From UBA7330 sp965243485 (GTDB taxonomy: Bacteria; Bacteroidota; Bacteroidia; Cytophagales; Cyclobacteriaceae), in NCBI GenBank assembly GCA_965243485.1, contig CBDEVP010000001.1, forward strand, positions 5,580,001-5,644,000: DNA of 64,000 bases, read 5' to 3'. The notes under the pieces were generated by a model. That model saw nothing but the letters and a program-made list of their open reading frames with translations, searched no databases and had not been told where the DNA came from. Positions within the stretch are counted from its first letter, which is position 1. Each line of letters opens with the position of its first letter. Below, piece after piece: positions 44,172-52,882 of the stretch. The position numbers and the translations under genes were made by a program.

Positions 44172-44899
44172 CTATATGAATTATTGTTGAAAACATGATG
44201 TTCTGATCTCAAAAATATGGCATCTGCCTGCCAAAATGATTGATCGGAGGGGCGCCTCATGATATCTACGATATCCCATAAGCGAAATCCTAATTCTTCA
44301 AGGTGAACGCACATCTGTGGAAACCTGACGGCGGTAGGCGAAATATCAAAGCCGTATACCTCCATTATGATGGCTTCAGTTTTCCCAAGCGTTCGCTTAG
44401 CTCCCTTAAGTATGGGTTGCTCAAACCCGTGAGTATCAAATTTGAGCAAAATTGGTTGAGAAAAAGAATCAAAATAATCATCAAGTTTAACCATTGGAAG
44501 AACCACAGAATTGGTGCTGCTTTCATAAACTCCGCTTCCATCCAAATCTTCTGTAACATTAAAATTCACTTGCCCTGATTCAGCACCCACGACTGCATTT
44601 ATTACCTTAATGTTTTTCAATCCCTTGAGATTATTCTTTGAAGCATCAACCTGCTCTTGCAAAGGCTCGAACAAAAAATAATTGGCATCAGGCCAATATT
44701 CATATGCCTTTTTTGTCCACTCGCCTTTTGCAGAGCCTAAGTCAATAATATATTGAGGAGTAAAATGAAGTCTATATAACCTCTCAAAGGTCATTGACAT
44801 TGACGAGGAGGAGCGAACAAATTTTGAATCAAGATTATGGATTGTGTAGCCTAACTTATTTAAAATCTTAATTATTATACTTTTCACGAGTAGCCCCAA
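44168..44899 (-). CDS. FkbM family methyltransferase
   Basis: This 243-residue protein has the SAM-binding segment YIIDLGSAKGEWTKKAYEYW, NYFLFEPLQEQVDASKNNL and the LPMVKLDDYFD-PILLKFDTHGFEQPILKGAK core. The aspartate-glycine element DTHGFE corresponds to DVEGAE of classic members. It likely O-methylates a sugar. It overlaps the GT2 gene by 4 nt and lies 6 bp from the SDR gene. Confidence 0.88.
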   Translation of the reverse strand: MGLLVKSIIIKILNKLGYTIHNLDSKFVRSSSSMSMTFERLYRLHFTPQYIIDLGSAKGEWTKKAYEYWPDANYFLFEPLQEQVDASKNNLKGLKNIKVINAVVGAESGQVNFNVTEDLDGSGVYESSTNSVVLPMVKLDDYFDSFSQPILLKFDTHGFEQPILKGAKRTLGKTEAIIMEVYGFDISPTAVRFPQMCVHLEELGFRLWDIVDIMRRPSDQSFWQADAIFLRSEHHVFNNNSYS

Positions 44900-44905
44900 A
44901 TCAAC

Positions 44906-45799
44906 TTATACTTTACTTTCAACTAATCGATTATTGATCATCATTTCCGCAAGTTTTTCGATTCCAACTTCAGGACTCCACCCTAATTTCAATAATCTAT
45001 AAGGATTCGAAACTAAAGTATTGTACTCTGGAACAAATTCATCATTTGTCTCTACATATTGTCTCCAATCTTTTCCGATTGAACTAAAACAGATATCAAC
45101 CCAGTCTCGTATTGGATAATCTTTGCCCGACCCAATCACTATCTCGAAAATATTATCTTGATTAACTATTAACCATATAGCCGACGTAATATCTCCAGCA
45201 AATGTCCATTCCTTTCGTGTATCTAAGTTCCCAATGATTAACTTTTGGTGTTGATTACTCAAGGTTCTGCAGTAGTAAGCAACCTTTTGAGCAAGATGTC
45301 TAACAGGCCTTCTGGGACTATCGTGGTTGAAAAAAAAACCAAAGTACACTTTCAATCCAAGGGATCTGTAATACCTTCCAGCAAATAATGAATGGTTTCG
45401 TGATATTGCATATGGTGATGATGAGGCCAACTCTCCACTTTCATCTATTGGAAGATTTTTGTTTTCAAATTGTAGCCCACTTCCAGACAGAAAGACCTTG
45501 GATCCCCGTGAAAATTTATAGACAGCTTCTAAAATATTTAGTGTGCCGGTGGATATCGCCAAATGATTATCCCATAATGCATTATGATTGGCGGTAGAAT
45601 TTGCTGCCAGATGAAATATAAAATTAGGTTTCTCATTTTTAATTAACCTTGATACTAGTTCATAATCAGCTACATTTCCTATTATGTCTGATTGCTTAGA
45701 TCTTGACACACCAATGACATTGATGGAATTTTTGACAAGTAGTTTTGATAAATAGTAGCCATCCTGTCCACCACTGCCAAAAATTAATGCTTTCTCCAT
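44906..45799 (-). CDS. GMD-like SDR protein with a changed catalytic lysine
   Basis: This 297-residue extended SDR protein has the loop FGSGGQDGYYLSKLL (GxxGxxG) and a GMD-like middle (NHDSPRRPVRHLAQKVAYYC). The catalytic motif reads SPYAISRNHS, so the expected lysine of YxxxK is arginine. The S-S-x-x-F element is SGSGLQFEN. It may be a GDP-sugar dehydratase or reductase with altered activity, or a binding protein. It is shorter than the second GMD-like gene (32282). The neighbours are an FkbM and a C-methyltransferase gene. Confidence 0.8.
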   Translation of the reverse strand: MEKALIFGSGGQDGYYLSKLLVKNSINVIGVSRSKQSDIIGNVADYELVSRLIKNEKPNFIFHLAANSTANHNALWDNHLAISTGTLNILEAVYKFSRGSKVFLSGSGLQFENKNLPIDESGELASSSPYAISRNHSLFAGRYYRSLGLKVYFGFFFNHDSPRRPVRHLAQKVAYYCRTLSNQHQKLIIGNLDTRKEWTFAGDITSAIWLIVNQDNIFEIVIGSGKDYPIRDWVDICFSSIGKDWRQYVETNDEFVPEYNTLVSNPYRLLKLGWSPEVGIEKLAEMMINNRLVESKV

Positions 45800-45810
45800 A
45801 AGTCTTAATC

Positions 45811-47064
45811 CTAAATGATCTCAATTTCCGGTAAAGGAAAAATAAACTTTCCTCCATTTGCCCTAAATTGTGTTTCCCTCTCAAGAATTGAGTGCTTAAA
45901 ATGCCACGGTAGCACCAAAAAATAATCTGGCTTCATCTTTCTAGCTTCTGCTTCAGATATTATTGGAATGTTAGTACCAGGCGTATAGCTTCCAAATTTG
46001 TCTTCATTCACCTCCGCCACGTATGGTATCAACTCTGAGTCAATGCCGCAAAACTGTAAAAGAACATTACCTTTGGTCGAGGCTCCATATGCAATTATTT
46101 TCTTTTTATCGTTTGCTATAGAATGAATCAGATCCAAAAGATTTTTACGATGATGGAACACTCTCTCCTCAAACATTCGATATGGGCTTGGGGTATGAAG
46201 ACCCATATTCTCTTCCTGTCTTATCATCCAATCAATTACAGGATTATTTGATTTATAGTGTCCTTGTTGCTTGCAAACTGTTACAGCAAAACTCCCTCCA
46301 TTAATTGAATTCATCTCAACATCAACAACCCTCAATCCATGTTTTTCAACCAAGTTTTTGACGACACTAAAGGAATAGAATTCCAAATGTTCATGACAAA
46401 TTGTATCATATGCATTTGTCCTCAACATACTTGGCATATAGCTTTGCTCGAAATGCCAAACCCCATCATCAGCAAGGGTATTAGCAATGTCCTCAACAAA
46501 GCTATTTGGATCCTCAAGATCGTAAAACATCGCAATTGATGTAATGATTTTCGCCTCGAATTGTCCATAATGCTCATTTAGAACCTTTGCTGAAAAGAAA
46601 TCTGGTATCAACTTTATACCTTCTGTGTAGTACTCTCTAAATTTCTCACCAGTAGGGTCTACTCCTATTCTAATGCAATTAGAAATATATGCTTTGAGAC
46701 TTGTGGCATCATTGCTACCAATATCCAAAACCACATTATCTGGCGATAATCCTGCTAATTTTTCGAGAGTCCTAATTTTATTTTGGAGATGATTTACCAT
46801 CGATTTATTCAAGCCAGATCTGTATCCGTAGTTTTCTCCGTACATTTCGGAAAGACTATATGATTGCTTCAATTGCAATAATCCACTATCCGGACACCAA
46901 ACTAAATCTAAGGGTCCACTCGTGATGTTATTGTCCGTATTTTTAGGAAAAACACCAGTCAGATACTGTTCTCCAAGAGAGAGCACCTGAATAAGATTCG
47001 AGCTCTTACTAATCCGACATTCTTTGATCTCTGTGTATTTTGTGTTTATTGTATTAGGATTCAT
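45811..47064 (-). CDS. Nucleotide-sugar C-methyltransferase (Methyltransf_13/14 type)
   Basis: This 417-residue protein has three parts. An N-terminal putative zinc-binding region (CRISKSSNLIQVLSLGEQYL then CPDSGLLQL) is followed by a SAM domain with VVLDIGSNDATSLKAYISN and CHEHLEFYSF. A C-terminal nucleotide-binding-like domain contains AYGASTKGNVLLQFCGI and a PDYFLVLPWHFK ending. This is the NDP-hexose 3-C-methyltransferase architecture (TylC3/NovU-like) that makes branched sugars. It lies 11 bp from the SDR gene, which may supply its keto-sugar substrate. Confidence 0.9.
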   Translation of the reverse strand: MNPNTINTKYTEIKECRISKSSNLIQVLSLGEQYLTGVFPKNTDNNITSGPLDLVWCPDSGLLQLKQSYSLSEMYGENYGYRSGLNKSMVNHLQNKIRTLEKLAGLSPDNVVLDIGSNDATSLKAYISNCIRIGVDPTGEKFREYYTEGIKLIPDFFSAKVLNEHYGQFEAKIITSIAMFYDLEDPNSFVEDIANTLADDGVWHFEQSYMPSMLRTNAYDTICHEHLEFYSFSVVKNLVEKHGLRVVDVEMNSINGGSFAVTVCKQQGHYKSNNPVIDWMIRQEENMGLHTPSPYRMFEERVFHHRKNLLDLIHSIANDKKKIIAYGASTKGNVLLQFCGIDSELIPYVAEVNEDKFGSYTPGTNIPIISEAEARKMKPDYFLVLPWHFKHSILERETQFRANGGKFIFPLPEIEII

Positions 47065-47087
47065 TAAGAATCAGGTTTTGACGTTGT

Positions 47088-48218
47088 TTAATATCCATTT
47101 ACAGTGCGCAAGAAAGTTTGAATTTCATCCACTGGCTTTTCTGGCATCAAAGGCATTTTGAAAGATAGATTTAGATAGTGGTTCAATTTACTAATTGAAT
47201 CATATACATAGACACCATCAACTCTTTTGTATGAGCGAGATGCTCCGGAATTCATAATAATTGGGACCCCGGATATCAGCATTTCTGGAACTTTTGTTAG
47301 AGCCCCAGGACAGTATTCCTGATTTATGATCATTGCTTTGCATTCCTGGATCAAATTGTCTAAAGCACCTTGCTCCAGTCCTCCAAGAATTTCAAAGCCA
47401 TTAACATTTTCAAATTGATCACTGAATATTTCTGTACCAAATCCCGCTATTTTGAATCTAAAGGAATTAGCGGCATTTAATTGGGCTAAATCTTCCAAAA
47501 GCTTTGTTGTACCAATTAATGTAGGAGGATTTTTTACCGTTCCAAGAATCAAAAAAAAATCATCCTGCTTTGTTGATTTTCTCTTCTTTCTCAATTCAAG
47601 ACTTGTTTCAACAAGTTCAGATGATGGATAATTCGGTAGTAATTTTGCCCCAATTCCAAGTAAGTTAAAGATCCATTGATCTTCTTCAGATATTGTAAAA
47701 ACCTCATCACAAATAGCAAAAGACTCCATTTCCTGTCTTAGGAAGTCATATCTATCATGGCCAATCCATCCTTCCATGTCACCAGGTACCAGTGCTTCAA
47801 TATTCTGTGGGCACGCTACTATTTTTAGATTGTATTTGTTCTTTAGAATGTGGGGAATATAAAGCAAGTCCTGGTAGTTGTTTTCCCAAATGACAGTTTT
47901 GGCGATCTTAAAGATTTCGCTGAATCTCTCGATGATCCTCAACTGATTAAAGTATTTGTTTGACTCAATCAATAATTTATTAATTGAAGTATTTTTTCGG
48001 CACATTGCAGAAGCTGAACGCACCCTAGGAATCAAATAGCTAGTTTTTAGTTTGTTCTTTAGCGAGATTCTGTTCTCTCTTCTATAGGATGTCGGAATTA
48101 CAATATGCTCATGGATCTCGCTATCTGAAAATAGATCTTTTATTTGTTCAGTCCTTTTTTCTCCACCATGACCATAAGAAGAGCCCCGAAAAGATGAAAT
48201 GGTAACTATTGCTTTCAA
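47088..48218 (-). CDS. Glycosyltransferase (GT-B, family 4-like)
   Basis: This 376-residue protein opens AIVTISSFRGSSYGHGGEKR and contains KIVACPQNIEALVPGDMEGW, VFTISEEDQWIFNLLGI and ALTKVPEMLISGVPIIM. The layout is GT-B with a Glyco_trans_1-like C-terminal domain but without a clean EX7E pair. It resembles transferases seen only in variable polysaccharide loci. Donor is unknown. It lies between the C-methyltransferase and FkbM genes with 23- and 34-bp gaps. Confidence 0.75.
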   Translation of the reverse strand: MKAIVTISSFRGSSYGHGGEKRTEQIKDLFSDSEIHEHIVIPTSYRRENRISLKNKLKTSYLIPRVRSASAMCRKNTSINKLLIESNKYFNQLRIIERFSEIFKIAKTVIWENNYQDLLYIPHILKNKYNLKIVACPQNIEALVPGDMEGWIGHDRYDFLRQEMESFAICDEVFTISEEDQWIFNLLGIGAKLLPNYPSSELVETSLELRKKRKSTKQDDFFLILGTVKNPPTLIGTTKLLEDLAQLNAANSFRFKIAGFGTEIFSDQFENVNGFEILGGLEQGALDNLIQECKAMIINQEYCPGALTKVPEMLISGVPIIMNSGASRSYKRVDGVYVYDSISKLNHYLNLSFKMPLMPEKPVDEIQTFLRTVNGY

Positions 48219-48252
48219 AGTATCAATCTAAATTGAGGTTGGATAATGAATC

Positions 48253-48987
48253 TTAGTTGACTGCTTCAAACCACTCCTTTCTCACATATATTGTATTAAT
48301 GTAAGTATCAGCATATGGAAAATAGCCCACTGAATCCATATATTGCATGATGGATTGATCCTTTCTTTTGATATGATTTTCTGAATACAAACATGTTTCA
48401 GCGCACACAACAGGTATTCTATATTTTTTCCAATCGACTGTCTTCAGGACTTCAAGGTCTAATCCTTCTATGTCTATCGAGATTAGGTCAGGAAATGTAT
48501 CGAACTGTTGGTCTATTAGTCTCTTAATATCATGAACCGGGACTTTGATAATCTTTTCAATATGGTATGTTCCAAGCGAAACTCTCTCATCAGCCTCCTG
48601 CTTATCAAACGTGTTTAATCCCGGCTCATTAAATATGTAAAAATCCTCTTCATTTTTTTCGGATACACTTACACCGACATTCAGAATAACATCATTAGGT
48701 CTCCATTTGATTATTTCATCAATCAAAGTGACATCAGCTTCGACGCAGACTCCCCTTGAGCCATTTGTGTAAAATAAAAAGGTATTGCTATTGAGAAACG
48801 GATGGTTCGTACCTATGTCTAAATACGAGGGGTTTGAGATTCCTTTGCTGTTAAAAAGATAATTGATAATCATGTCTTCACCTGATTGAGAATATGATCG
48901 CGAAAAAACACCTACCTTAGTAGATTCTGATAAACCAAGGAATTTTAGTAACATTGATTTTATAAAAACCTTTATTCTAAAGATCAT
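48253..48987 (-). CDS. FkbM family methyltransferase
   Basis: This 244-residue protein has SYLDIGTNHPFLNSNTFLFY as the SAM loop, GVCVEADVTLIDEIIKWRPN, VPVHDIKRLIDQQFDTFPDL and SIDIEGLDLEVLKTVDWKKY. These correspond to the FkbM motifs, and this subgroup (starting SQSGEDMIINYLF) is common in polysaccharide loci. It overlaps the next FkbM gene by 11 nt, and the two are diverged enough to be separate acquisitions. Confidence 0.88.
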   Translation of the reverse strand: MIFRIKVFIKSMLLKFLGLSESTKVGVFSRSYSQSGEDMIINYLFNSKGISNPSYLDIGTNHPFLNSNTFLFYTNGSRGVCVEADVTLIDEIIKWRPNDVILNVGVSVSEKNEEDFYIFNEPGLNTFDKQEADERVSLGTYHIEKIIKVPVHDIKRLIDQQFDTFPDLISIDIEGLDLEVLKTVDWKKYRIPVVCAETCLYSENHIKRKDQSIMQYMDSVGYFPYADTYINTIYVRKEWFEAVN

Positions 48988-49774
48988 AATGTGAGTTTTC
49001 TCGTGGTAAGATCAGATAATTCTGTCCATCAATTACCCTTGCAAACCGATAATTAATTGACTGAACAAAATCAACATACTCTTGAAAATCCAAGTGCATG
49101 TCATCTTGAAATAAATATTCAAACTCAAAAATTATTGGCATTCTATTTCGGTCAATCGTGGTTTTGGCACCCTGCATGGCGTATAGATCGCCACCTTGAA
49201 TATCAATTTTCATCAAACTGATTTTTTCTGTGATTTCCAAGCTATCAATAGTAAGGGAATTAACTTCATTGCCTTGCTTTTGCTTATTGTAATCAATTCC
49301 AAAAGACCCGTAAGTTTTGAATTTATTGAAGTCAGGCTCAGGAAAGATGAGCTTTTGATCGGATACATTATGAACCGCACCAAATATTGGGCTGATATTA
49401 CTACTACTATTGGCATTTACATTTTTACACAATATTTCGTAAATAAAGCTATTGGCCTCAAATGAGTAGATTTCGCCATCTTTACCTACACATTTTGAAA
49501 ACAGAATACTCATTTGCCCATAATTAGCTCCAATATCCAGTACAACTGTTCCTGGGCTAATGAACTTTTTGCCCCATTCAAAAATCTGTGAATCAAAAAT
49601 ATCGTTGTTTCTTATTGCCCTTGCAACTATATCCTCAGGTGCGTCAACAGGAAGGTAGTACTTTCCAGTTTTTGTTTCATAGAGAGCTAACGCGTCTTTA
49701 TAGAAGGATTTTACCTTCTTGCCTCTGATTCTAAAAAAAGCTCTTTTTATGAATCCAATTATTCTATTTAACAT
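48977..49774 (-). CDS. FkbM family methyltransferase
   Basis: This 265-residue protein has TVVLDIGANYGQMSILFSKC, EIYSFEANSFIYEILCKNVN, LTIDSLEITEKISLMKIDIQ and GGDLYAMQGAKTTI. The SAM loop and the DIQGGD acidic element are intact. An N-terminal basic helix (LNRIIGFIKRAFFRIRGKKV) may bind the membrane. It overlaps the sulfotransferase-like gene by 11 nt. With the genes at 41792, 44168 and 48253 it makes four FkbM methyltransferases in one locus. Confidence 0.9.
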   Translation of the reverse strand: MLNRIIGFIKRAFFRIRGKKVKSFYKDALALYETKTGKYYLPVDAPEDIVARAIRNNDIFDSQIFEWGKKFISPGTVVLDIGANYGQMSILFSKCVGKDGEIYSFEANSFIYEILCKNVNANSSSNISPIFGAVHNVSDQKLIFPEPDFNKFKTYGSFGIDYNKQKQGNEVNSLTIDSLEITEKISLMKIDIQGGDLYAMQGAKTTIDRNRMPIIFEFEYLFQDDMHLDFQEYVDFVQSINYRFARVIDGQNYLILPRENSHYDL

Positions 49775-50570
49775 ATTTATTCTTGATGTGTAGGATTTGC
49801 TTTTCGGAGTAAAAATATTTCATAAACTTATTGTTAATAATCTCATCAAGTTCAGTACTGTTCACTTTAAAACCATTAATAAACCTTTTATACTGAATAT
49901 CCGAAGCAACTCTACCTTCGACTAGAGCATAATCTCTAATGAATCTTTCCCGAATGTAATTTTCTAAATTTTTGAGCCCTTCTATTTTATAAATTACTAG
50001 TATAATATTTTCTTTCTCGATCACCCCGAATCCTTTTTCTTTATCAAAATGAAAATCAAAAATATTTATGCCAGTAATATCATGGATTATGGAAAATTGA
50101 ATGAAAGGCGAGTGATTTTGCCATGGTCTTACCAAACGCAAGTTATTAACAATATCATTTTCCAAAGTCTTGTCTAAATCAATATCGAATTGATTTGCCA
50201 TACTTAGGTACCAAGAAATTGTATCTCTGTAGCCGCTGAAAATTACCACTTTTTCCGAGTTCCTTTTTAGTCGGTATTCTATGAGTTGTTTCAATCCGAC
50301 TCTCTTGGCCTTTAAAATGTCACCATTTGATAATGATGTGTAGCAGGTCTCATCGGTATGTGTATGAATAACATCATGCTTGACTCTCTCAAATCCTTGT
50401 TTTATTGTAGTAGTTCCACACTTGGGCATTGAAATAATTAAGTATTGTATATTACCAATAGAATTAATTTTTCCAATATCTTCATTCTCAAAGCGTAGAA
50501 TTTTCATCAGAAATTGAAGCGGCATGAACTTCAAAAAAAAGATCTTTATTTTCCTTCTTCTAAGCTCCAT
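49764..50570 (-). CDS. Sulfotransferase-like protein
   Basis: This 268-residue protein contains LIISMPKCGTTTIKQGF at about residues 45-61, a good match to the 5'-phosphosulfate loop PKxGTT. KVVIFSGYRDTISWYLSMAN follows near residue 110 in place of the usual RDPxxRxxS 3'-phosphate motif. It may transfer sulfate from PAPS to the glycan, or belong to the P-loop capsular synthesis proteins of unclear activity. It overlaps wzt by 25 nt and the FkbM gene by 11 nt. Confidence 0.7.
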   Translation of the reverse strand: MELRRRKIKIFFLKFMPLQFLMKILRFENEDIGKINSIGNIQYLIISMPKCGTTTIKQGFERVKHDVIHTHTDETCYTSLSNGDILKAKRVGLKQLIEYRLKRNSEKVVIFSGYRDTISWYLSMANQFDIDLDKTLENDIVNNLRLVRPWQNHSPFIQFSIIHDITGINIFDFHFDKEKGFGVIEKENIILVIYKIEGLKNLENYIRERFIRDYALVEGRVASDIQYKRFINGFKVNSTELDEIINNKFMKYFYSEKQILHIKNKYVK

Positions 50571-51853
50571 TTTTGATCTATATAGATACCTTGCCTTTGG
50601 TGCGAATTAATAAACTTTGTCCCATAGTAATCCCCATCATGCACCAATAAAGATTTGATTTGATCCAATCTAACCTCTAACCTACCATTAACCTGCATTG
50701 AAAATGTGAAATAATAAATGCCACTCATTAATGGTAGCTTTTCTAAGGTGCAATTGATTATCCCATAACGCGAATCAGTTTGAAATTGATTTTGGCTCAT
50801 CTTATTATTCAAAACCGTAATAAAACGCTTTTCTTTATCGTAAATACTAATTCCCAAAACAAGGTCAAGGTTCTTATGAGTTTGACCGATTGATGAATAA
50901 ATAACATCAATTTGAAGGAATTGCCCACTTATTACCTCTTTTATCGCTTTTTTATTTCTATCAAAAAAATAGATTTCTTCAATGACAAATTGACTATCCT
51001 TTATTGCATTTGAATTCTGTAATAAACCATGACGTTCTTGCAACTCATCAGTCTCAGTTATGTATTCGTTAACTATCTGATCTGATTGTCCAACATTCTT
51101 TATTCTACCATTTTTTAATAATAGACAATTTGAGCATAGCATCTTTACACTCCCCATATTATGACTCACGAACAGCACGGTCCTGCCTCCACCCGCACTG
51201 ATGTCCTGCATCTTCCCAATGGCCTTTTTCTGGAACTCTGCATCCCCTACCGCCAGGACCTCATCCACAATCAGGATCTCCGGTTCCAGAAAGGCGGCCA
51301 CGGCGAAGCCCAGCCGTACCTTCATCCCTGAGCTGTAGCGCTTCACCGGGGTATCGGCATACTTGGTACAGCCCGCAAAATCCATGATCTCGTCAAACTT
51401 TTGAGCAATCTCCCGCCGGGTCATCCCCAGGATGGTGCCGTTCAGGTACACGTTTTCCCTTCCGGTCATCTCGGGGTGCATGCCCGTACCTACTTCCAGT
51501 AAAGAAGCGATGCGGCCTTTGGCCTTGATGCTGCCGGTTGTAGGGGCGGTAATTTGGGAGATCACCTTCAGCAAGGTGCTTTTGCCGGCGCCGTTTTTAC
51601 CAATGATGCCAAGAACTTCACCGCGTTTCACTTCGAAGTTGATGTCGGAGAGGGCTTTGACATATTCGCCTTTTTGTGCGGTGGCGGTGCGGTCGTTGAC
51701 TGAGCCTACTTTGGAGAAGGGATCTTCCTTGCCGCGGATTTTGGCCCACCAGCGATTGAGGTCGTGGGAGATGGTTCCCGTTCCGACTTCACCGAGGCGG
51801 TAGACCTTTGAGAGGTTTTCTACTTTTAAAACAATATCGTTATCAGTGCTCAT
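50546..51853 (-). CDS. wzt: Polysaccharide ABC transporter ATPase (Wzt)
   Basis: This 435-residue ATPase powers export of the lipid-linked glycan with Wzm. Walker A is GIIGKNGAGKST near residue 83, the signature is YSSGMKVRLGF and Walker B is ILIVDEVLAVGD. From about residue 240 onward a beta-rich Wzt C-terminal domain follows, which in known cases recognises the glycan end. Base composition visibly changes near 51.16k: the ATPase half uses G+C-rich codons like wza and wzc, whereas the C-terminal half looks A+T-rich like the transferase genes. That suggests a mosaic gene. It is separated from wzm by 3.4 kb. Confidence 0.92.
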   Translation of the reverse strand: MSTDNDIVLKVENLSKVYRLGEVGTGTISHDLNRWWAKIRGKEDPFSKVGSVNDRTATAQKGEYVKALSDINFEVKRGEVLGIIGKNGAGKSTLLKVISQITAPTTGSIKAKGRIASLLEVGTGMHPEMTGRENVYLNGTILGMTRREIAQKFDEIMDFAGCTKYADTPVKRYSSGMKVRLGFAVAAFLEPEILIVDEVLAVGDAEFQKKAIGKMQDISAGGGRTVLFVSHNMGSVKMLCSNCLLLKNGRIKNVGQSDQIVNEYITETDELQERHGLLQNSNAIKDSQFVIEEIYFFDRNKKAIKEVISGQFLQIDVIYSSIGQTHKNLDLVLGISIYDKEKRFITVLNNKMSQNQFQTDSRYGIINCTLEKLPLMSGIYYFTFSMQVNGRLEVRLDQIKSLLVHDGDYYGTKFINSHQRQGIYIDQKWSLEEGK

Positions 51854-51888
51854 TTAGTACTAATTATTGCCCTCATGCCGGGCAGGCA

Positions 51889-51918
51889 GATACTTTCTGT
51901 CTTGATACAGAAAGTATC
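51889..51918. repeat. Perfect 12-bp stem hairpin upstream of wzt
   Basis: GATACTTTCTGT and ACAGAAAGTATC are exactly complementary around the loop CTTGAT, followed by AAAGAAATCAAGGC. It lies 36 bp upstream of the wzt start and looks like a dispersed repeat or attenuator. The rest of 51919-52131 shows no convincing gene. Confidence 0.75.
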
Positions 51919-52131
51919 CAAAGAAATCAAGGCTGTAAGTACTTCGCTAAATTTCAGTTGTGATTCTGCAATAGATTCCAAACTCGTCAGTCGCTTCTCT
52001 CCTTCCTCAAACATGGAATCTAACTTTAATTTTCCTGCAACTGAAATTCTTAACGCTCATTACTTAAGGCCTTTTACTTTCTAGCACCATTTCCTTCTGA
52101 AATCTCAAATTCATCCTTTGTATCTCCATTT

Positions 52132-52219
52132 GTCGGAGAGGGCTTTGACATATTCGCCTTTTTGAGCGGCCTGGGTGCGGTCGTTAATGGAGCCTACTTT
52201 GGAGAAGGGGTCTTCTTTG
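52132..52219 (-). pseudogene. Fragment of a second wzt gene
   Basis: On the minus strand this stretch reads KEDPFSKVGSINDRT then QAAQKGEYVKALSD. It is nearly identical to wzt residues encoded at 51645-51733, which read KVGSVNDRTATAQKGEYVKAL. Only about 88 bp remain, so it is a relic of a duplicated or replaced wzt allele. It supports past recombination at this spot. Confidence 0.8.
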
Positions 52220-52256
52220 TTAGAAATCAAACAGCTTTATGACTGATTTCTTAAAC

Positions 52257-52550
52257 TTATCTAAAATAGTGTTTTTCCAAAAGACCAAGTTCTACAACGA
52301 TATCCTCTTTTTGAATTGTCATGATCCGATCAACCCGAATAATGGAATCAACCCGGAGTCCATTTTTATCTGAAGATTTAACTAGAATCTGAAAATCATG
52401 CAGGCTATTGGGAACTATTGAACTGATGGCACAAAGGATAACATCCTCATATTCATCTTTTGTTGTCCCAATTACAAGGGCTGGTCGTAGCTTTCTACGT
52501 TTTAAATCGGAAAATGGAAATGGTATTAGGACAATACTACCTGCTTTCAT
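52257..52550 (-). CDS. MazF/PemK-like toxin
   Basis: This protein of about 97 residues starts MKAGSIVLIPFPFSDLKRRK and contains RPALVIGTTKDEYEDVILCA and RVDSIIRVDRIMTI. This is the MazF/PemK endoribonuclease fold, in which the RPALV strand and following residues bind RNA. I chose ATG 52550 because the protein then begins exactly at the conserved GSIVLIPFPF; a longer form from 52592 is possible. It overlaps the antitoxin gene by 14 nt, the standard antitoxin-first layout. Confidence 0.85.
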   Translation of the reverse strand: MKAGSIVLIPFPFSDLKRRKLRPALVIGTTKDEYEDVILCAISSIVPNSLHDFQILVKSSDKNGLRVDSIIRVDRIMTIQKEDIVVELGLLEKHYFR

Positions 52551-52752
52551 TCTTTGGATCAAGGTCATTGTAAATATCTTCCCTTGAATCATTCCAGAAA
52601 TCTAAAGAATGAGCATTCAATGACATTTTTCTTACTTCTGCACCTTCATCATTTTCCAAAAAAGTAATGATCACTTTCTTTTCCCCTTTGAAAGGTACTT
52701 TTTCGTCCGGAATCACCTTACCCTTGTTGAATGTTCCTTTTATTGAAATCAT
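52537..52752 (-). CDS. Antitoxin partner of the MazF-like toxin
   Basis: This 71-residue protein begins ISIKGTFNKGKVIPDEKVPF then KGEKKVIITFLEND, a short beta hairpin domain like AbrB/DUF104-type antitoxins. A helical acidic tail (LDFWNDSREDIYNDLDP) would wrap the toxin. It precedes the toxin gene and overlaps it by 14 nt, so its role as neutralising partner is a strong inference. It likely represses its own promoter, as such proteins do. Confidence 0.75.
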   Translation of the reverse strand: MISIKGTFNKGKVIPDEKVPFKGEKKVIITFLENDEGAEVRKMSLNAHSLDFWNDSREDIYNDLDPKNESR

Positions 52753-52882
52753 GATCTTCTACTTTTGTCCAAACTTCATAACAAAAATACGCAGTTCTCA
52801 TGAGTTAATGGTCTCAGGGTTGAAAAGTCGATTTGCTTATTTCCCCTTCGTTCTATAGAGCTTCGGCAGTTTATAGACAAGA

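Noticed and set aside
51850..52014. A 54-residue frame ending at the wzt start
   Set aside because: It crosses the perfect hairpin at 51889 and shows no family similarity. The stop/start overlap alone is too weak.
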